Positions 26,684 through 34,263 are shown, counted from the first letter of the stretch. The stretch: 64,000 nucleotides of DNA from Fictibacillus phosphorivorans (GCF_023715845.1 NZ_JAMBOR010000010.1:1-64000); one strand, 5' to 3'. Program-made: numbers and translations. Notes: generated from the sequence alone by a model not told the origin.

Positions 26684-27106
26684 ATGAATATTGCTTTTTA
26701 TTTGTTGCCGAAAGATGAAGTAAAGTACTTGAACCCTGAAGCAACGATTAGGCAGGCATTAGAGAAGTTATCCTATCACAAGTACACTTCAGTGCCGCTT
26801 GTATCAGAAGAAGGGCGCTATATTGGAACGTTGACTGAAGGGGATCTTCTATGGAAGCTAAGGGAAGCCTTTGAAAAGGGTTATGATGAAGTTTTAAAGA
26901 CAAAGTTGACAGATGTGCCGCAGCGTATAAACAACATCTCTGTATCGATAAACTCTAATATGGAAGACCTGATTACTTTGTCTACAGACCAAAACTTCAT
27001 ACCGGTTACTGATGATGATGGGCATTTCATCGGGATCATTAGAAGAAGAGATATCATCAAGTATTGTGCTAATTTAATTTGGAAAAAAGAACTGACGAAA
27101 GATTAA
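26684..27106 (+). CDS. Stand-alone CBS-domain-pair protein
   Basis: A 140-residue protein with two CBS motifs: ALEKLSYHKYTSVPLVSEEGRYIGTLTEGDLLW is the first (about 24-56, with short breaks) and FIPVTDDDGHFIGIIRRRDIIKY the second (about 105-127). Such pairs bind adenine nucleotides such as AMP, ATP or c-di-AMP and regulate enzymes or channels. It is 46 bases upstream of the fluoride exporter genes and may be co-transcribed with them. The ATG is preceded by AAGGAG, but at a long spacing of about 14 bases. Confidence 0.82.
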   Translation: MNIAFYLLPKDEVKYLNPEATIRQALEKLSYHKYTSVPLVSEEGRYIGTLTEGDLLWKLREAFEKGYDEVLKTKLTDVPQRINNISVSINSNMEDLITLSTDQNFIPVTDDDGHFIGIIRRRDIIKYCANLIWKKELTKD

Positions 27107-27152
27107 GGCATCTGTCTTAATCTTTTTGTACATATAGGAGGAATAAAGTCGT

Positions 27153-27542
27153 TTGAAATACGTAAGCATTGCTGTGGGTGGAATGCTCGGAGCTGTTCTC
27201 CGCTTTTGGGTCGGTATTGCACTTTATCAGCCTCATGCCCCGTTTCCATTTCCCACCTTGGTGATTAATCTCATCGGCAGTTTTATTCTAGGATGGTTTG
27301 TCGTTCAAGGATCTCAGCTGATAAGAAATCGAACACTCGTGTTAGGGGTTCAAACTGGTTTTTTAGGTTCTTTTACAACTTTCTCAGCTTTTAGTATAGA
27401 GTTGATTCTCCTTATGGACCAAGGATTGTATGCGATAGCGATTCAATATTTTTTGATCAGTACGATCATGGGAATTGGCGCAGTCTTACTCGGGATGAAA
27501 TGCGGTTCAGTACTTCTCGGGAAAGAAGGTGCTGAACAATGA
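27153..27542 (+). CDS. crcB: Fluoride channel subunit, Fluc/CrcB family (first)
   Basis: A 129-residue four-helix membrane protein. GGMLGAVLRFWVG, NLIGSFILGW and GFLGSFTTFSAFSIE are the Fluc signature motifs, including the Asn lining the pore and the Phe-box/Na+-site region. Paired Fluc genes encode a dual-topology or heterodimeric fluoride channel. The start is TTG at 27153 with AGGAGG about ten bases upstream. I looked for a fluoride riboswitch upstream; none is evident in the short leader. Confidence 0.9.
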   Translation: MKYVSIAVGGMLGAVLRFWVGIALYQPHAPFPFPTLVINLIGSFILGWFVVQGSQLIRNRTLVLGVQTGFLGSFTTFSAFSIELILLMDQGLYAIAIQYFLISTIMGIGAVLLGMKCGSVLLGKEGAEQ

Positions 27543-27886
27543 TAATAACGACTATAGCTGTAGCTGCCGGTGGAGCGTTCGGTGCTCTTGTTCGATATAT
27601 GGTAAGCGAGCGTTTAAATAGTGATTTTCCATGGGGCACTTTTTTTGTAAATATGATAGGCTCGTTCTTATTAGGCTTGTATATTACCATTGGTGGGCCG
27701 GACGTGCTGAATTCAATGTATGCGGCAGGTTTTCTAGGGGCCCTTACTACGTTCTCAACCCTTCAGTTTGAATTGGTAACCCTCTATAAAAAAGATAAAA
27801 GAAAAGTACTATATTATCTAGTGCTAACATATACATTAGGATTGACAGCTGCTTGGACAGGCTACTTGATAGCAGCAAAAATATAA
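27539..27886 (+). CDS. crcB: Fluoride channel subunit, Fluc/CrcB family (second)
   Basis: A 115-residue Fluc protein with GGAFGALVRYMVSE, NMIGSFLLGLY and GFLGALTTFSTLQFE. It overlaps the first crcB by four bases (ATGA), indicating translational coupling and probably subunits of one channel. Compared with the first, its termini carry different charges, as expected for opposite membrane orientation in heterodimeric pairs. Confidence 0.9.
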   Translation: MIITTIAVAAGGAFGALVRYMVSERLNSDFPWGTFFVNMIGSFLLGLYITIGGPDVLNSMYAAGFLGALTTFSTLQFELVTLYKKDKRKVLYYLVLTYTLGLTAAWTGYLIAAKI

Positions 27887-27906
27887 GTAGAAGTTAAGGA
27901 GATACA

Positions 27907-28494
27907 ATGAAAGAATTAGTTATTACATTGCTTGAATGGATTATGAGTTTAGGTCATTTAGGAATTGCTCTAGGATTGATGATAGAGGTCATCCCAAGTG
28001 AGCTTGTTCTGTCATATGGCGGGTACATGGTTGCTAAAGGTCATCTGAATTTTACCTTGGCTGTGATCGCCGGCACGATCGGAGGGACGCTTGCACAGCT
28101 CTTCTTGTATTGGATGGGCCATTATGGAGGACGACCGTTCTTAGAAAAGTACGGAAGATATATTCTCATCTCTAAAAAACAGATCGATCTATCTGAAAAG
28201 TGGTTTAATAAATATGGAACAGGCGTTATTTTCTTCGCACGATTTATCCCAGTTGTCAGACATGCAATCAGCATTCCGGCAGGGATAGCAAAAATGTCTT
28301 TTCCGAAGTTCACTTTATATACAACCTTAGCCGTTATTCCGTGGTCGATCTTCTTCATTGAATTAGGAAGCCGTCTCGGAAGCAACTGGGAAGACATCAA
28401 GACAATCGCTGCTCCTTACACGAGAGGAATTATGATAGCAGCCGTTCTGATTATCTTCTTGTTTATCTTGTATAAAGTAAAAAAGAAAGATTAG
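27907..28494 (+). CDS. DedA-family membrane protein
   Basis: A 195-residue DedA protein. The re-entrant motif region is GLMIEVIPSELVLSYGGYMV, followed by GGTLAQLFLYWMGHYGGRPFLEKYG and FFARFIPVVRHAISIPAG, the last with the family's conserved Arg. Members of this family act as flippases recycling undecaprenyl phosphate (UptA) or phosphatidylethanolamine (PetA). Which one applies here is not decidable by eye. AAGGAG lies seven bases before the ATG. It is 20 bases after crcB and shares its terminator. Confidence 0.88.
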   Translation: MKELVITLLEWIMSLGHLGIALGLMIEVIPSELVLSYGGYMVAKGHLNFTLAVIAGTIGGTLAQLFLYWMGHYGGRPFLEKYGRYILISKKQIDLSEKWFNKYGTGVIFFARFIPVVRHAISIPAGIAKMSFPKFTLYTTLAVIPWSIFFIELGSRLGSNWEDIKTIAAPYTRGIMIAAVLIIFLFILYKVKKKD

Positions 28495-28502
28495 TGTTTA
28501 GT

Positions 28503-28547
28503 GGGCTGATTCAAAGTGTAATACTTTAAGTTCAGCCCCTTTTTTTA
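28503..28547 (+). terminator. Terminator of the crcB-dedA operon
   Basis: GGGCTGA and TCAGCCC form a seven-pair stem with inner pairing AAAGT/ACTTT, followed by CTTTTTTT. Confidence 0.85.
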
Positions 28548-28557
28548 TGTAAAAATG

Positions 28558-28821
28558 AGCAAAAAGGACGTTTGATAAATCAAAACCATATGAGTTTTTG
28601 ATTTTGTTAGGTTTTTGGCAAAAATGGCTGCCTATCAAGCAGTTTGTAGTGCTGACTAAGACTTGAATTAGTCAGTTTGCGCGATAGTCCAGCCATTTTG
28701 AGCGAAGATCAGCTATTTTGAGCGTAGCTCGGCGATCCTGAGCGAAACTCGAGGAGTTTGAGCGAAAAGTGGGTCTTCTTGAGCGAACGTGTAACAAAAT
28801 TAAAGAACACGTACCGTAAAA
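28558..28821 (+). repeat. TGAGCG-array interspersed element, copy 3 (full length)
   Basis: Starts about 11 bases after the dedA terminator. Order: AAAAAGGACG, an inverted repeat (GTTTGAT/ATCAAAAC), a hairpin (CTGACTAA/TTAGTCAG at 28652-28675), four units beginning TTTGAGCG or CCTGAGCG, then the end core GCGAACGTGTAACAAAATTA ... AACACGTACCGTAAAA (28783-28821). Unit order and unit-specific tails match the copy at 37555. No gene lies inside. 28822-28954 holds the leader of the next small gene. Confidence 0.88.
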
Positions 28822-28954
28822 GCTAAGATCTCGATTTAATCTAAAAAAACACATACGTGTGTTGGTTCCTTTTGTTGAAAGGACATATTCTAAGCTGATT
28901 CGTCCACATCATATATATCCCTACTGTGAAATAATTAAACAGGAGGGATGGCTT

Positions 28955-29170
28955 ATGTCGTATAATGATAATTATCATGATACGTATAATGCGGCAAAAG
29001 TGAACGAACTTTTGCTTCGGATCAAAGCTCATCATGAAAAAGCAAATATGACAGCAAAAGTCTCAGAAGCCATGAGGAACTGTGGCTTCAACAACGGCGA
29101 CATCGAGCAAGTGCTCAAACAACTGAGGGGGGACAGTCCCGGGGACAGACCCCAGACAAATACACTTTAG
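28955..29170 (+). CDS. Small hypothetical protein with a repeat-derived tail
   Basis: A 71-residue polar protein starting MSYNDNYHDTYNAAKVNELL, mostly helical, with AMRNCGFNNGDIEQVLKQL. I do not recognise the family. The ATG at 28955 has GGAGGG at good spacing. The last residues, RGDSPGDRPQTNTL, are encoded by a GGGGACAG repeat (29127-29153), the same family as the palindromic terminator at 3817. The native C-terminus probably ended near KQL, and a repeat insertion replaced the stop. A hairpin terminator follows at 29239. Confidence 0.7.
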   Translation: MSYNDNYHDTYNAAKVNELLLRIKAHHEKANMTAKVSEAMRNCGFNNGDIEQVLKQLRGDSPGDRPQTNTL

Positions 29171-29238
29171 CTGATTTTGTGTGTCCAAGGTGGACACTAG
29201 CATCATCCACCTTACCTATTCCCTTCATAACTTACTCT

Positions 29239-29275
29239 GCCGCTATTCGGTTTCCCCGAATGAGCGGCTTTTTCT
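29239..29275 (+). terminator. Terminator after the small hypothetical gene
   Basis: GCCGCTATTCGG and CCGAATGAGCGGC form a strong stem followed by TTTTT. Confidence 0.88.
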
Positions 29276-29381
29276 TATGAATCTGAACGAAACTCACAGA
29301 TTAACAAAAATCCAATGGACAAGCATTTTCTTCACGATTTAGGCAAGAATACGATATACTACACATGAAGAGGTGATGGTT

Positions 29382-29663
29382 GTGGAAATTACATTAAGCG
29401 CTAAACGATATATTGAAGAAGTGCTTGAATTGAATAACGCAAACGGCATCCGAGTATATTTTGCGGGCATGGGCTGAGGAGGTCCAAAGCTTGGCCTGGC
29501 TCTGGATGAGCCGGAAAACTCTGATGTAATTGAAGATATTAATGGTATACGTGTTGCGTTTGACCCAAGGATTAAAGATCAGACAACTAGCTTGAAACTC
29601 GATTTTGAAGATTCTAAGCATGGCTCTGGATTAATCATGGTCGGGCAGGATGAATGCTGCTAA
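29382..29663 (+). CDS. HesB-like selenoprotein (in-frame TGA read as selenocysteine)
   Basis: A 93-residue HesB/IscA-related protein if TGA at 29475-29477 is read through. Before it: MEITLSAKRYIEEVLEL ... VYFAGMG; after it: GGPKLGLALDEPENS and an intact frame to DECC. The TGA falls exactly where relatives have the first metal-binding Cys (G-x-G-Cys-GGP), and a HesB-related selenoprotein family with this arrangement is known. A SECIS-like hairpin follows (see 29475-29514). The family is related to iron-sulfur assembly proteins; the ligands here would be Sec32, Cys92 and Cys93. GTG at 29382 has AGGTG six bases upstream. A conventional caller would split or miss this gene. Confidence 0.88.
29475..29514 (+). 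promoter_or_regulatory. Selenocysteine UGA and bacterial SECIS-like hairpin
   Basis: After TGA (29475-29477), CTGGCTC (29496-29502) pairs with GAGCCGG (29508-29514), seven pairs with one wobble. The five-base loop is TGGAT, with G as the second base. The loop starts 25 bases after TGA, inside the 16-37 range published for bacterial SECIS elements, which also need a G early in the loop. Confidence 0.8.
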
Positions 29664-29666
29664 AAC

Positions 29667-29709
29667 AAAACCGCTGTGACAGGAATTTTCCTGCCTAACA
29701 GCGGTTTTT
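29667..29709. terminator. Terminator between the HesB-like gene and the convergent nuclease gene
   Basis: AAAACCGCTGT and ACAGCGGTTTTT form the stem, with an inner CAGGAA/TTCCTG pair. Confidence 0.88.
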
Positions 29710-29714
29710 ATTGT

Positions 29715-30422
29715 TTATTGCTGAGATTTCCGAAATCCGGCCTCTATTGCTTCTTGCTCTGTGCAGAACCACTCTTCTGGTTTCGTAATTTTATAATATC
29801 TGCCACTTTCAACATGATAGATTTTCTCGCCGGAAGAATTAACATTCCCTTTGATCGTGCACTTTGAATCAGCAGTCTTATCGCTCCGATTTTTGGATTC
29901 TTTCGGAACATAACCATCATCTTGAGAATAGTTCTCCAGACTCCAGATGCCGATCCCATCTTTTTGCGCTTGTTTTTGAATCTTCTCATAGTCCTCCACA
30001 TATTTTGTGTTCGGCTCAAAAACGTAGGCGACACGGGCTAGACCATTTTCAAGCAGTGCTTCTTGAACACTCTTTCCATCTGCATAAACGTATGCTAACA
30101 GCCTTCCATACTTGTCCCGTTCCCCGATCCCAAGTTCGAGTTCAACCTTAGATCCACTTAGCATTCTTTCCACATAGCTGCTTGCTTCTTTACTAAAAGG
30201 CTGAACGGGTTTATTGGGATGGACGCTCTCCGGAGTATCTACCAGCAAGAAACGAACTGTTTCCTTTTTCCCATCCACCTTTACTTTTATTGTGTCACCA
30301 TCCACTACATCGATTACTCGTACGGGAATTCTATCATTGTCAGACTTTTGCAACTGGCTGCAAGCTGAGAGAACGAGTAGAACTAAGGATAGGGTCAGCC
30401 AAAATCTTAAGTTAAATTTCAT
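29715..30422 (-). CDS. Thermonuclease-family (SNase) lipoprotein
   Basis: A 235-residue lipoprotein (lipobox LSACS). The staphylococcal-nuclease fold runs from about residue 30 to 165, with VVDGDTIKV, VRFLLVDTPES, RDKYGRLLAYVY and EALLENGLARV carrying the catalytic Arg, Asp and Glu positions. The C-terminal module (CTIKGNVNSSGEKIYHVESG ... WFCTEQEAIEAGFRKS) is a two-cysteine domain often appended to Firmicute SNases. It resembles B. subtilis YncB. It cleaves extracellular DNA or RNA with Ca2+. The ATG at 30422 follows AAAGGATG. Divergent from the next selenoprotein gene. Confidence 0.88.
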   Translation of the reverse strand: MKFNLRFWLTLSLVLLVLSACSQLQKSDNDRIPVRVIDVVDGDTIKVKVDGKKETVRFLLVDTPESVHPNKPVQPFSKEASSYVERMLSGSKVELELGIGERDKYGRLLAYVYADGKSVQEALLENGLARVAYVFEPNTKYVEDYEKIQKQAQKDGIGIWSLENYSQDDGYVPKESKNRSDKTADSKCTIKGNVNSSGEKIYHVESGRYYKITKPEEWFCTEQEAIEAGFRKSQQ

Positions 30423-30557
30423 ATATGTATCATCCTTTATCAATACGTTTTATGGTATATGCATTACTTGAATCTATTATAATAAAGATAGATTGAAGAA
30501 ATTATAGAATATCACATTGCATGACAAAAGTGGGGTATTCTAGAAAGGAGATTGCCT

Positions 30558-31073
30558 TTGAAAAAGATACATAAACGACTTGCAATCTATTTTGCTCTGA
30601 TTTTAACGTTGGCGGTTGCCGGCTGCGGGAATGATTCTAAGCTGAAAGAAGCGAAATTGGAAAACCAGAACGGTGAACCGGTATCTGTATTTCCTTCAGA
30701 TAAACCATCACTCATATTTTTATTTACAACAGCTGGCTGAGGACTCTGTCAAGCTCAGCTGGTTCAGCTGAAAGAAAATGTTGATAAGTTTAAAGATATG
30801 GATCTAAACATCTATGCAGTTAGTTCTGATACTGTAGAGCATCTATCATCCCTCCATCAAGAAATGCAACCGCCGTTCCCATTTTTATCCGTTCCTGAGT
30901 TTAAATTGATCGACCATCTGGATATGAAAGGTGAAGGTGTTGCAAAGCGCGGGTATGCATTAGTCGATAAAAAAGGTAAAGTCATCTTTACAAAAGTAAA
31001 CGATCACTGGGGAGAACAGATTGACCAAACCTCAAAAGGCATACACAAAGAATATAAGAAAATGGAAAAGTAA
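30558..31073 (+). CDS. Thioredoxin-fold peroxiredoxin-like selenoprotein lipoprotein (in-frame TGA)
   Basis: A 171-residue lipoprotein if TGA at 30738-30740 is read as selenocysteine. The lipobox is VAGC (Cys23). FLFTTAG-Sec-GLCQAQLVQLKE gives an active-site Sec-x-x-Cys motif (Sec61, Cys64) just after the first beta strand, as in AhpC/TSA and thioredoxin-like proteins. Downstream, LNIYAVSSDT, PPFPFLSVPE and GYALVDKKGKVIF continue the fold without interruption. A SECIS-like hairpin follows the TGA. It is likely an extracytoplasmic peroxidase or disulfide reductant. The TTG at 30558 has AAAGGAG seven bases upstream. Second selenogene within 1.2 kb. Confidence 0.88.
30738..30771 (+). promoter_or_regulatory. 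Selenocysteine UGA and bacterial SECIS-like hairpin
   Basis: TCAGCT (30755-30760) pairs perfectly with AGCTGA (30766-30771), with loop GGTTC. The loop begins 20 bases after the TGA and has G as its first base, meeting the published bacterial SECIS rules. Confidence 0.8.
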
Positions 31074-31101
31074 GTCTGGTGAACTTTCACCGGGCTTTTT
31101 T
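31072..31101 (+). terminator. Terminator of the peroxiredoxin-like selenoprotein gene
   Basis: AGTCTGGTGAA and TTCACCGGGCT pair (two wobbles), followed by TTTTT. Confidence 0.8.
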
Positions 31102-31104
31102 CTT

Positions 31105-31147
31105 TGTGACAGATGTCACAGATTCTCCATATAAGACGTGTTAAAAT
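31105..31147 (+). promoter_or_regulatory. FNR/CRP-type box and -10 region upstream of the cupredoxin gene
   Basis: TGTGA-N6-TCACA at 31105-31120 matches the Bacillus FNR/CRP consensus. Taking TAAAAT (31142-31147) as the -10 places the box centre about 41.5 bases before the likely start, the classic class II activator position. There is no good -35. An alternative -10 is TATAAT at 31153. Confidence 0.55.
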
Positions 31148-31189
31148 AGGGGTATAATGAAAGTAGAAAGAATCAAGGAGGCAATTCAA

Positions 31190-31552
31190 ATGTTAAAAAA
31201 ATCATTTTGGCTTGCAGCAATCGCAGTTATGGCTATTGGTATCTTAGCGGCTTGCGGTGGAGGTAAGGATAAAGAAGAAAGCTCTAAGAAAGCGGAAGAA
31301 ACGGTAACGGTCGAAGCGAAGAATTTTGAGTTCGATAAAAAGGAATACAAAATTCCTGCAAATAAAGATGTTGCTCTAAAATTAGAAAACGTTGACGGAA
31401 ATCATGCCCTTATGATTGAAGGGGAAGATGTGAATATTCAAGGCGGATCCTCTGATGTTGTGAACTTGAAACCAGGTGAATATACGATTCGCTGCAGCGT
31501 TCCATGTGGAAACGGACATGCAGATATGGTTTCTAAACTAGTCGTTGAATAA
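31190..31552 (+). CDS. Cupredoxin lipoprotein with CuA-type copper motif
   Basis: A 120-residue lipoprotein (lipobox ILAAC, Cys22), a charged linker, then a cupredoxin fold (about 40-120). GNHALMI supplies a first His; CSVPCGNGHADM (about 102-113) has C-x3-C-x3-H-x2-M spacing, as in the CuA centre of cytochrome oxidase subunit II. It could be a membrane-tethered electron carrier or a copper chaperone. ATG at 31190 follows AAGGAGGC. The FNR-type box upstream suggests control by oxygen or redox state. Confidence 0.87.
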   Translation: MLKKSFWLAAIAVMAIGILAACGGGKDKEESSKKAEETVTVEAKNFEFDKKEYKIPANKDVALKLENVDGNHALMIEGEDVNIQGGSSDVVNLKPGEYTIRCSVPCGNGHADMVSKLVVE

Positions 31553-31556
31553 AATG

Positions 31557-31592
31557 AAAAATCCCTCCGACATTGAGTTGGAGGGATTTTTT
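31557..31592. terminator. Bidirectional terminator after the cupredoxin gene
   Basis: AAAAATCCCTCC and GGAGGGATTTTTT form a stem between convergent genes. Confidence 0.9.
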
Positions 31593-31596
31593 GTGC

Positions 31597-32331
31597 TTAA
31601 GAAAGTGGCAGAATCCGTATAAGTTCTTTGTTGTAGGGAAATTCTTTCATTGTTGAAGCCCATAAGTTGCCGAGCAGTCGAGGCATCATTTGATCTGAAG
31701 CCATTGTACCTTGGTTATCAAGGAAATGAGAAAAGTATAACAAATACAGCCAAGACGAAACGGGCATCAAGATATCATCTGCAAATTCACTGCTTTCTGT
31801 AATGGTAGCAAAAGAGTGAGATTCCCAGCCAGAAATGAATCGAGACCTTTTGCCATCAAGTTTAGATTCCATATAGTGAAGCGAGTGAGCCACTTGAGGG
31901 TCATCATCTCCATCGGCATGGGCTAATCGGGATTGCATTTCTAAAGAAAGCTCCTCAAGTTTCTCTACTTCTGCAACAACATGACATAATGCTTTATCAT
32001 AATGAGGATTCAAAGGTACGAAGCCGTTCTTTTCTAATACTTCTACAAACGAAAGTTCCTCCTCAGAAATCTCTTTATAAGGAGGACGAAAGATTTGTCT
32101 CCCATATTTTACGGCATGTAATGAATCTTTTACGAAATGAGCAGCCGCATACCATTGGTCGTTTTGATCTTTAAATAGCCTCTCACCTGTTGGAAGGGAA
32201 TAAGCAGTAAATAAATCTTTTTTATTGAATTCATAATCAGGAAGTTTCTCCTGTTCTAATGATTCTGTTACAAGTTCCTCTGGTGTTTCGATAGCTGTCA
32301 TCACAAAGGTATGAATGCGCAATACGTTCAC
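31597..32331 (-). CDS. Hypothetical soluble protein
   Basis: A 244-residue acidic protein with no signal peptide or membrane segment; I do not recognise the family. It contains tryptophan- and tyrosine-rich stretches (DQWYAAAHFVKD; SWLYLLYFSHFLDN) and an acidic DGDDDP turn. It begins just past the small membrane-protein gene, so the two may be co-transcribed. The GTG at 32331 has AGAGG only three bases upstream, so the start is uncertain. Confidence 0.6.
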   Translation of the reverse strand: MNVLRIHTFVMTAIETPEELVTESLEQEKLPDYEFNKKDLFTAYSLPTGERLFKDQNDQWYAAAHFVKDSLHAVKYGRQIFRPPYKEISEEELSFVEVLEKNGFVPLNPHYDKALCHVVAEVEKLEELSLEMQSRLAHADGDDDPQVAHSLHYMESKLDGKRSRFISGWESHSFATITESSEFADDILMPVSSWLYLLYFSHFLDNQGTMASDQMMPRLLGNLWASTMKEFPYNKELIRILPLS

Positions 32332-32337
32332 GATCCT

Positions 32338-32622
32338 CTAGTTTTTTATTTTATGAATGGTGTCTTTTACTTCAGAAAAGCCTTCCTTTACAGCCAAAAA
32401 GCTATTCTTCTTTTGATAGAGATCATAACGAAGGTAATCCTTCTTATCTTGAAGAAGCTGCTGCTGTGCTTTGATATCGTTCATACGGGCCGTAATAGTA
32501 TCTCCTGTGTTTTTCATTTCCTGAACCGTATTCATTGATTCTTTGATCGCTTTAATACCTGGGATCAAAAAGAAAATAGCCACACCTACACAAACTGCTA
32601 AGAATAGAAATAACCACATCAT
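32338..32622 (-). CDS. Small membrane-anchored coiled-coil protein
   Basis: A 94-residue protein with one N-terminal membrane helix (LFLFLAVCVGVAIFFLIPGI) followed by a charged helical region with heptad-like spacing (about 25-94). It resembles the general layout of DUF948/YtxG-type proteins but I cannot assign it. GGAGG lies nine bases before the ATG at 32622; GTG at 32625 is an alternative. It ends six bases before the next gene on the same strand. Confidence 0.65.
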   Translation of the reverse strand: MMWLFLFLAVCVGVAIFFLIPGIKAIKESMNTVQEMKNTGDTITARMNDIKAQQQLLQDKKDYLRYDLYQKKNSFLAVKEGFSEVKDTIHKIKN

Positions 32623-32683
32623 CACCAAACGCCTCCAATCCTTTTTCCTTACTAAAGTACCCGGAAATGAATAAGAAAAAACA

Positions 32684-32710
32684 AAAAACCAGGATATCTT
32701 TCATCCTGGT
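32684..32710 (-). terminator. Terminator of the siderophore uptake operon
   Basis: ACCAGGAT and ATCCTGGT pair, followed on the minus strand by TTTTTTG, right after the FhuF-like gene. Confidence 0.88.
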
Positions 32711-32711
32711 G

Positions 32712-33470
32712 TTATCTCTTAGGACATGTTGAACAGCAAGTCCCGTTTTCGGTTTTATAATAAAGACAGCATGTTTTACGGACTTTCGTAGGTCCACAGC
32801 CTACAGGCACCATGAATCGATGAAATGGATTCTTCGTCAATCCAAAATGAAAGGCTTCCGCATCCATGAAGAATGCATAATCCTCTTGGATCTGCTGTTT
32901 CACTTCATCTGGATGATCCTCACTGAGCCATGTTTCGTAAACCCAGCGTATGTAGATCCAAGCGTTTTCCCATAATGTTGCTTTAGAAATACGGGCTGAT
33001 TTAGCCACATGATTAAGCATCACGGAAATATTTTCTTTAAAAAGAGTTTCGATCACACTTGATCGCCAATCTTCTCTGGATGATAAGGATCGCTGTGCAG
33101 AGGCATCTTTTAAAGTAAATGATGGCAGCCACATAGCGTCAGAGTTATGGTCGATTAAATAGACGTTCTTAATGTTCATATCAAAGGATTTATTTAACAT
33201 TGTCATTCCGTACAGAGAAGCTGTAAGGCTACAGAAAGCATATCGTTTAAAAAATAGGGACGCTGTAACTGGACGTTTATTAGATCCGATCCGCGGACCT
33301 GTTTGATCCAGGAAATCGAGCAAGTTTTCTTCGTTCAATAGCTGCTCGGCAGAGATAACGGCTTCATTCTCAAAAGGTGCTTGAAAAGAGAATCGGTAGT
33401 TTGAACTGATATGCTTTTTTTCATCTGCCGTCCAACCGTTAGACTTAGGCGTACTGAGGAGTATTGACAT
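32712..33470 (-). CDS. FhuF-like siderophore-iron reductase
   Basis: A 252-residue protein whose C-terminus [20 protein letters not shown] has the clustered cysteines (CC ... CxxC) that hold a [2Fe-2S] cluster in FhuF. The N-terminal part matches the IucA/IucC-FhuF-type helper fold ([22 protein letters not shown]). It would reduce Fe3+ from an imported hydroxamate siderophore in the cytosol. The ATG at 33470 overlaps the end of the ATPase gene by 26 bases; an ATG at 33494 lacks a site. Last gene of the uptake operon. Confidence 0.85.
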   Translation of the reverse strand: MSILLSTPKSNGWTADEKKHISSNYRFSFQAPFENEAVISAEQLLNEENLLDFLDQTGPRIGSNKRPVTASLFFKRYAFCSLTASLYGMTMLNKSFDMNIKNVYLIDHNSDAMWLPSFTLKDASAQRSLSSREDWRSSVIETLFKENISVMLNHVAKSARISKATLWENAWIYIRWVYETWLSEDHPDEVKQQIQEDYAFFMDAEAFHFGLTKNPFHRFMVPVGCGPTKVRKTCCLYYKTENGTCCSTCPKR

Positions 33471-34263
33471 GTCGAACAACCCGCCCCTTTCCATATGGGA
33501 TACACATCGGCGTTCCGAATACCGGATCCGGAATCACAGTGCTCGTCATCTGAAAGACATCTTCCACTAACTGTTCCGTCATAATTTCTTCAGGTGCACC
33601 TTGTGCGTAAACTGATTTATTTTGAATCGCAATAATATGATGGGCATATCTGCAAGCTAAGTTCAGATCATGAAGTACCATCACTATTGTGCGCTTTTCC
33701 TTTTCGTTTAACTCGAACAAGAGATCGAGAATTTCCACCTGATGTGTCATATCCAAATAAGTGGTAGGCTCATCCAAGAGAATTGTATCAGTGCCTTGAG
33801 CAAGTGTCATGGCGATCCAAGCACGCTGACGCTGACCGCCTGAAAGAGAGTCAACAGGTGTTTCCATATAAGGAAGAAGGTTCGTTGCTTTTAACGCATT
33901 CATAACCGCTTTTTCATCTTCCTTCGACCATTGTTGAAGCCAGGACTGATAAGGAAAACGTCCTTGTTTCACGAGCTGCAGTACGGTTAATCCTTCTGGT
34001 GCCACAGGTCCCTGTGGAAGAATCGCAAGCTCTTTTGCTACTTGTTTTGTAGAGCGTTTAGCAATATCTTTTCCGTTCAATAGAACGTTTCCGGCCTTCG
34101 GATTCAAAAGACGTGCCATAGAACGTAACAGGGTGGATTTACCGCATCCGTTGCTCCCGATAAAGACAGTGATCTTACCTTTAGGAATCTGAAGGTTCAA
34201 TCCATCAATAATCGGTTCTTTACCATAAGCTAACGTAAGTTTTGAGGTTGTTAATACAGCCAT
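33445..34263 (-). CDS. yusV: Siderophore ABC transporter ATP-binding protein (YusV/FecE type)
   Basis: A 272-residue ATPase: Walker [10 protein letters not shown] (about 37-45), Q-loop LPQGP, signature [10 protein letters not shown], Walker [14 protein letters not shown]-loop VLHDLN. The [10 protein letters not shown] segment and overall length match FecE/FepC-type ferric-siderophore importers. In B. subtilis YusV serves several siderophore permeases including YfiZ-YfhA; here it is encoded directly beside them. It starts 16 bases after the second permease gene. Confidence 0.9.
   Translation of the reverse strand: MAVLTTSKLTLAYGKEPIIDGLNLQIPKGKITVFIGSNGCGKSTLLRSMARLLNPKAGNVLLNGKDIAKRSTKQVAKELAILPQGPVAPEGLTVLQLVKQGRFPYQSWLQQWSKEDEKAVMNALKATNLLPYMETPVDSLSGGQRQRAWIAMTLAQGTDTILLDEPTTYLDMTHQVEILDLLFELNEKEKRTIVMVLHDLNLACRYAHHIIAIQNKSVYAQGAPEEIMTEQLVEDVFQMTSTVIPDPVFGTPMCIPYGKGRVVRHVNTPQYA

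Noticed and set aside
26567-27152. Fluoride riboswitch upstream of the crcB genes
   Set aside because: I looked for the conserved pseudoknot pattern of the crcB motif before the CBS gene and before crcB; none was visible.
28859-28954. N-terminal extension of the small gene starting at 28955
   Set aside because: No ribosome site at the upstream start; GGAGGG is correctly placed for the ATG at 28955.
29475-29477. Random nonsense mutation (pseudogene) as explanation of the HesB-like TGA
   Set aside because: The rest of the frame is intact, TGA is at the conserved Cys, a SECIS-like hairpin follows, and a second gene nearby shows the same pattern.
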